Shown one piece after another: positions 15,014 through 18,717 of a DNA stretch of 18,717 bases; within the stretch, counting starts at the first letter, position 1; every line of letters begins with the position of its first letter. The stretch lies in the NCBI GenBank assembly GCA_021295675.1, contig JAGWBY010000081.1, positions 1-18,717 of the forward strand, written 5' to 3'. The DNA comes from Candidatus Latescibacterota bacterium. Lineage in GTDB: Bacteria; Latescibacterota; UBA2968; UBA8231. Under the pieces are notes generated by a model. The model ran no database searches and had not been told where the DNA came from. It saw nothing but the letters and a program-made list of their open reading frames with translations. Position numbers and translations under genes: made by a program.

Positions 15014-15958
15014 TCAGTACCCCTTGCGCTTGTCAATCACACTCACCAACTCCTCCCCTGCCAAGTAGCGCCGCAAATTATCGCAAAACAACGCCACGCA
15101 CCGACGGTCGCGGTTGGGCGACCCCCCGGCCGTATGCGGCGTGATCACCACGTTGTCCATCCGCCACAGCGGGTGATCTGCCGGCAGAGGCTCCTGCGGC
15201 ACCACATCCAATCCCGCCCCGCCGATCTGCCCATCGGCAAGCGCCGTCAGCAAAGCCTGCTCATCGACGATCCGCCCCCGCGTGACATTGATCAACAGCG
15301 CGTGGGGTCGCATCCGCACAAACGCCTCTTGATCGAACAGCCCCTCAGTCTCCGCAGTCAGCGGCGCGCAAATCGCCACCACATCGGACTGTTCCAACAG
15401 CGCGTGGAACTGATCCATCCCCCAGCAGGCTTCCACTTCTTCCGGCACGGGCACCTCCTCTGGATCCACCGCGATAATTCGCATCCCAAACGCGCTCGCC
15501 CGCTTTGCCAACTCCCTCCCCGTCCCTCCCAATCCCACAATGCCCATCGTCTGCTCAACCAATTCCCACGACGCAGCGCGAATCGCCCAGCGCCGATCCC
15601 AGGCCGGATAGCGCACCGCCGTGTGAATCCCCCGCGTCAGCCCGAGCAACAACGCCATCGCATGTTCGGCCAGATGCACTCCCACCCATCCCTTGGCGCT
15701 GCACAGCACCACATCGCTCTCGACCAATTCGGGATGCAGCACTCCATCTACCCCCGCCCCCCAACTCTGCATCCACTTGAGCTTCTTCCGCCGCGCAAAC
15801 ATCTCCCGGCTGATATGCCCGCAGACGACCTCGATCTCCGGCATAACTTCCAAGGCCGCCGCAGCCGAATCTACGCACACCACTTCCACTTCCTCGGCCA
15901 CCTGCCGAATCTCCTCGATCAACTCCTCGGCCAAATCCATCTGCATCAAGACTTTCAT
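15014..15958 (-). CDS. D-2-hydroxyacid dehydrogenase, NAD(P)-binding
   Basis: The enzyme interconverts 2-oxoacids and D-2-hydroxyacids in the cytosol. It is complete at 314 aa. The dinucleotide-binding Rossmann motif is GIVGLGGTG (139-147), followed by the ribose-binding acid near AVD (D165). Catalytic residues are R227 (VTRGRIVDE), E256 (VPQEPLPADHPLW) and H275 (ITPHTAGG). It looks like the broad glyoxylate/phosphoglycerate dehydrogenase-like group; the substrate cannot be assigned. A strong SD (AAGGAGAGG) precedes the ATG. It is divergent from prpD across 88 bp, so a shared regulatory region is possible. UnbV lies downstream on the same strand after 131-150 bp holding a dispersed repeat. 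Confidence 0.93.
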   Translation of the reverse strand: MKVLMQMDLAEELIEEIRQVAEEVEVVCVDSAAAALEVMPEIEVVCGHISREMFARRKKLKWMQSWGAGVDGVLHPELVESDVVLCSAKGWVGVHLAEHAMALLLGLTRGIHTAVRYPAWDRRWAIRAASWELVEQTMGIVGLGGTGRELAKRASAFGMRIIAVDPEEVPVPEEVEACWGMDQFHALLEQSDVVAICAPLTAETEGLFDQEAFVRMRPHALLINVTRGRIVDEQALLTALADGQIGGAGLDVVPQEPLPADHPLWRMDNVVITPHTAGGSPNRDRRCVALFCDNLRRYLAGEELVSVIDKRKGY

Positions 15959-15979
15959 ATTCCTCTCCTTCCCTTGCGA

Positions 15980-16009
15980 TTGTCCGTCCTCGGCGACAGA
16001 CCCTATTAT
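15980..16009 (+). promoter_or_regulatory. Possible promoter for the prpD-like gene
   Basis: TTGTCC (15980-15985) and TATTAT (16004-16009) are 18 nt apart in the 88-bp divergent gap, ending 37 bp before the prpD ATG. The -10 matches five of six consensus bases, the -35 four of six. Prediction from pattern only. Confidence 0.35.
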
Positions 16010-16046
16010 TTGTCTTTCCCAATCTCACCAACAACGGAAGCAGGTC

Positions 16047-17561
16047 ATGCAAAACCACATCGTCAAGACCCACCCAGACGGTACTGTCCTCCCGCGCGAA
16101 GAGCAATTGGCTTGGAAGCTGGCCCAACTCGCCGCCCACAACCAAGCGGCCGACGCGGATGTCGTCGAGATGATCGGCAATCGCGTCATCGATAATGCCG
16201 CAGTCGCCCTAGCCGCGATCAACCGGTCGCCCGTGCGCAACGCCCGCCTCCTCGCCCTCGGCTATCCCCATCCCCACAACAGCGGCGCTCGCCTCTTCGG
16301 CGTGGCCAACGACCGCAGCTTCCACTGCGAGTGGGCCGCCCTCGCCAACGGCGTGGCCGTGCGCGAACTCGACATGCACGACACTTACCTCGCCGCCGAT
16401 TACTCACATCCCGGCGACAATATCCCCGGCCTGCTCGCCACTGCCCAGCAAACGGGTGCCAACGGTCATGCACTGACCTTGGGCATCCTCACGGCCTACG
16501 AGGTGCAGATGGCGCTGGTAACGGGCATTTGCCTACACGAGCACAAGATCGACCACGTCGCCCACCTCGCCCCGGCCGTGGCCGCCGGGCTGGGGACCAT
16601 GCTCCAGATGCCAGCCGAGCAAATCTACCAAGCCATCAATCAGAGCCTGCACCTAGCTTGCGCCACCCGCCAGTCGCGCAAAGGGGACATCACCTCGTGG
16701 AAGGCCTACGCCCCAGCCCAAGCCAACAAAATCGCCATCGAAGCCGTGGGTCGGGTGCGCCTCGGCGAGCGGGCACCGTCGCCCATCTACGAGGGCCGCG
16801 ACGCCGTCATCGCCTACATGCTATCCGGCCCGGACGCCGAATACCGCGTCCCCCTGCCCGATCCCGGCGAAAACATGCGCTCCATCCTCCGCTCCTACAC
16901 CAAGGAACACTCCGCCGAATACCAAGCCCAAGCCCTAATCGACCTCGGCTTCCGACTACACGCTCACCGTATAGACCTAGACCAAGTAGAAGACGTCGTA
17001 ATCCGTACCAGCCACCACACGCACTACGTGATCGGCACCGGGGCCAACGACCCGCAGAAAATGGATCCAGACGCCTCGCGCGAGACCCTCGACCACAGCG
17101 CCATGTACATCCTCGCCGTCGCCTGGGAGGACGGCGCTTGGCACCACGTACATTCCTATACTTCGGAGCGCGCCCACCGCCCTTCGACCGTCGCGCTGTG
17201 GCACAAGATCCGCACCGAAGAAGTCGCCGAGTGGACCCAAGCCTATCACCATCCCGATCCCGATCACAAAAAGTTCGGCGCCCAAGTCGTGGTCCGCCTC
17301 GCCGACGGCACCCAGATCGCCGAACACCTCGACAACCCCAACGCCCACTATCTCGGCGACCGCCCCTTTGCCCGACCGGACTACATTGACAAGCTAGCCG
17401 TATTGACCGAGGGACTCGTAGCGCCAGCCGAGGTCGAGCGCTTTCTAGAACTAGTGGACCGATTGCCAGATCTGACGCCCGAGGAAGTGGATCAACTCAA
17501 TCTCGTCGCAGCCGAGGGCATGTTGGAAGACGCCGAGAGCGAGCGCGTGGGCATCTTGTAG
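16047..17561 (+). CDS. prpD: MmgE/PrpD family protein (2-methylcitrate dehydratase-like)
   Basis: PrpD dehydrates 2-methylcitrate in the propionate methylcitrate pathway; other family members act on related tricarboxylates. The protein is 504 aa from the ATG at 16047, which has GGAAGCAGG just upstream; longer upstream reading has no family similarity. Conserved segments are MIGNRVIDNAAVAL near the start, ANGVAVRELDMHDTYLA, HPGDNIPGLLATAQ, SRKGDITSWKAYAPAQ, APSPIYEGRDAVIAYML and SYTKEHSAEYQAQALIDL. The full family length is present with no break. No prpB, prpC or acs-like genes are in the window, so the methylcitrate role is not confirmed by context. It converges on the symporter gene 68 bp away. 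Confidence 0.9.
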   Translation: MQNHIVKTHPDGTVLPREEQLAWKLAQLAAHNQAADADVVEMIGNRVIDNAAVALAAINRSPVRNARLLALGYPHPHNSGARLFGVANDRSFHCEWAALANGVAVRELDMHDTYLAADYSHPGDNIPGLLATAQQTGANGHALTLGILTAYEVQMALVTGICLHEHKIDHVAHLAPAVAAGLGTMLQMPAEQIYQAINQSLHLACATRQSRKGDITSWKAYAPAQANKIAIEAVGRVRLGERAPSPIYEGRDAVIAYMLSGPDAEYRVPLPDPGENMRSILRSYTKEHSAEYQAQALIDLGFRLHAHRIDLDQVEDVVIRTSHHTHYVIGTGANDPQKMDPDASRETLDHSAMYILAVAWEDGAWHHVHSYTSERAHRPSTVALWHKIRTEEVAEWTQAYHHPDPDHKKFGAQVVVRLADGTQIAEHLDNPNAHYLGDRPFARPDYIDKLAVLTEGLVAPAEVERFLELVDRLPDLTPEEVDQLNLVAAEGMLEDAESERVGIL

Positions 17562-17630
17562 CTATAGCAATCGGAATGCGATTCGAGCGGTAGATCGTCT
17601 GTGCATCCTATGCTGCGTCCATCTGCGGAT
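17562..17630 (+). repeat. Dispersed intergenic repeat, copy 3, filling a convergent gap
   Basis: The core CTGCGTCCATCTGCGGAT at 17613-17630 is identical to the other two copies, and its last base is part of the symporter stop codon. At the other end GCTATAGCAAT (17561-17571) begins on the last base of the prpD stop, as in copy 2. AATCG-GAATG-CGATT (17569-17583) is a short hairpin. The whole 68-bp gap between convergent stops is thus repeat-like; it may double as a weak bidirectional terminator. Confidence 0.65.
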
Positions 17631-18715
17631 CACGCCTGGACATCCGGCAAATCTTCGCCTTCTGTGCGCGCCACCAGCGCCGTGACCACTAAGTCGCTGG
17701 TCACGTTGACGGCCGTGCGGCACATATCGAGCAGGCGATCGACGGCCAAGACGATGGCGATGGCTTCCACCGGCAAGCCGACCGCGGGCAGGATCAGTGC
17801 AATGGCGACCAAGCTGGCAGCGGGGATGCCCGCCACGCCGATCGACGTGAGCAAGGCGAGCAATACGACGATCATCTGCTCCGCGATGCCAAAATCCACG
17901 CCAGACGCGAACGCGTACACTTGGGCGATAAACACCACCACCACGCACTCGTACAGTGCTGTGCCATCCATGTTCACCGTCGCCCCCAACGGCAGGACGA
18001 AGCTGGTCACGCGGTTGGAGATGCCGGCCTGTTCGGCGCTGTTGATGGTCACCGGCAAGGTCGCCGAAGACGACGCGGTCGAAAACGCGGTCAATTGCGC
18101 CGGCGCGATCTTGGCGTAGTACGCGTATGGACTGATCCCAGCAACCAAGCGCAGTAACAGCGGCAACCAGACGGCAAAATGCAGCGCCAGCGCCAGCAAT
18201 ACGGTCAAAAAGAACAAACCCAACGCTTCAAGCGCGGCAAAGCCAGAGACGAGCAACGTCTTGCCCACTAGCGCAAACGCGCCGATGGGTGCAAACCTCA
18301 TGATCCACATCGTAATCAGGATCATGAGGTCGTGCAGACCGACCCAGAACTGCTGTAGAACGTCACCGGCCGGTCCGTCCAGCCGCGACATGAAATACCC
18401 GAACACGACCCCCACGAATACCAGCGCCAGCAGTTGCACCTCTAGCGCCGCCGCGAAGATGTTGGACGGTATCGCGCGCTTGAGGACCTCGACCAGATCG
18501 CGTATGCCGCGCCCCTCTACCTTGTCCATGACTTGCGACGGATCTGGCAACGCAGCACCCAGCGCCCGCGCCGACTCCGTCTCGCCGGGCGCTATGAGAT
18601 TCACGCAAACGAGACCAGTGCAAACCGACAGCAATCCAGTCGCCACGTAAAAGGCCACCGTCTTCCCGCCAATGCGTCCAAAGGCGTTCTGACTCGCCAT
18701 GTTGCGGACGCCAAC
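17630..18715 (-). CDS. Dicarboxylate/amino acid:cation symporter (SDF/DAACS family), 5' end missing
   Basis: This is a sodium- or proton-coupled uptake carrier for dicarboxylates or acidic amino acids in the inner membrane. About 361 codons remain and the frame is open to the right edge, so the ATG at 18700 is internal; perhaps 50-80 N-terminal residues are outside. Several hydrophobic segments are evident. Diagnostic motifs are the serine-rich hairpin [31 protein letters not shown] (the NMDGT substrate/cation site) and [16 protein letters not shown] in the last helix. The region [19 protein letters not shown] matches the usual third-helix area. The substrate cannot be decided between glutamate, aspartate and C4-dicarboxylates. 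It is convergent with prpD, and its stop codon overlaps the dispersed repeat. Confidence 0.93.
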   Translation of the reverse strand, partial: VGVRNMASQNAFGRIGGKTVAFYVATGLLSVCTGLVCVNLIAPGETESARALGAALPDPSQVMDKVEGRGIRDLVEVLKRAIPSNIFAAALEVQLLALVFVGVVFGYFMSRLDGPAGDVLQQFWVGLHDLMILITMWIMRFAPIGAFALVGKTLLVSGFAALEALGLFFLTVLLALALHFAVWLPLLLRLVAGISPYAYYAKIAPAQLTAFSTASSSATLPVTINSAEQAGISNRVTSFVLPLGATVNMDGTALYECVVVVFIAQVYAFASGVDFGIAEQMIVVLLALLTSIGVAGIPAASLVAIALILPAVGLPVEAIAIVLAVDRLLDMCRTAVNVTSDLVVTALVARTEGEDLPDVQA

Positions 18716-18717
18716 AA

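Noticed and set aside
14948..16195. Long + strand open frame over the dehydrogenase and the divergent gap
   Set aside because: Proline/arginine/histidine-rich low-complexity translation opposite a clear dehydrogenase; a GC-rich shadow.
16331..17389. Long + strand frame inside prpD
   Set aside because: Arginine-rich shadow of the intact PrpD reading frame, no family features.
7995..17630. CRISPR array or tandem repeat
   Set aside because: The 18-nt copies are kilobases apart in different gaps with no spacer pattern.

Overview
The window looks like a piece of a metagenome-assembled bacterial genome. A broken defence island lies on the left (about 1-11.95 kb, all on the + strand) and ordinary metabolic genes lie on the right (about 11.95-18.7 kb, mostly on the - strand). 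The right side is GC-rich and holds an FG-GAP/ASPIC-UnbV protein, an aminotransferase V, a D-2-hydroxyacid dehydrogenase, an MmgE/PrpD protein and a dicarboxylate symporter. That gene set, with a dispersed intergenic repeat, suggests an uncultured environmental lineage; I cannot name the phylum.

Left region. It opens with the 3' end of a type I restriction-modification specificity gene (hsdS). After 11 bp comes a long gene whose pieces read as TIR domain, then TPR-like helical repeats, then a PIN-like nuclease domain, then a conserved C-terminal part. It is translationally coupled to a 642-aa protein of no recognised family. A DUF4143-type AAA ATPase follows, then hsdR, then a YgjP-like zinc metallopeptidase whose start overlaps the hsdR stop. 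The layout is a type I R-M operon carrying extra defence cargo between hsdS and hsdR. The hsdS-TIR-partner block is visibly AT-richer than what follows, and the change falls near 6760.

The most striking observation is that at least seven places on this side read as if a short stretch (roughly 24-46 nt) is missing from otherwise well-conserved coding sequence. Three are in the TIR-TPR-PIN gene (about 1008, 1640 and 4377), one in the ATPase (about 7550), two in hsdR (about 9441 and 10499) and one in the metallopeptidase (about 11835). Five shift the frame and two do not. None is seen in the five intact genes on the right. Either the island is decaying by an unusual deletion process or the assembly is faulty there. 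Read as repaired, the island encodes a TIR-TPR-PIN protein of about 1,400 aa with a dedicated partner, which is the best candidate here for a little-described defence system.

Right region. UnbV and the aminotransferase form a - strand pair with a 4-bp stop/start overlap. The hydroxyacid dehydrogenase lies upstream on the same strand and is divergent from prpD. prpD converges on a symporter gene cut by the right edge. Three copies of an 18-nt repeat sit directly after or against stop codons. No stretch over 300 bases lacks a gene, and I saw no tRNA, rRNA, CRISPR array or insertion sequence.
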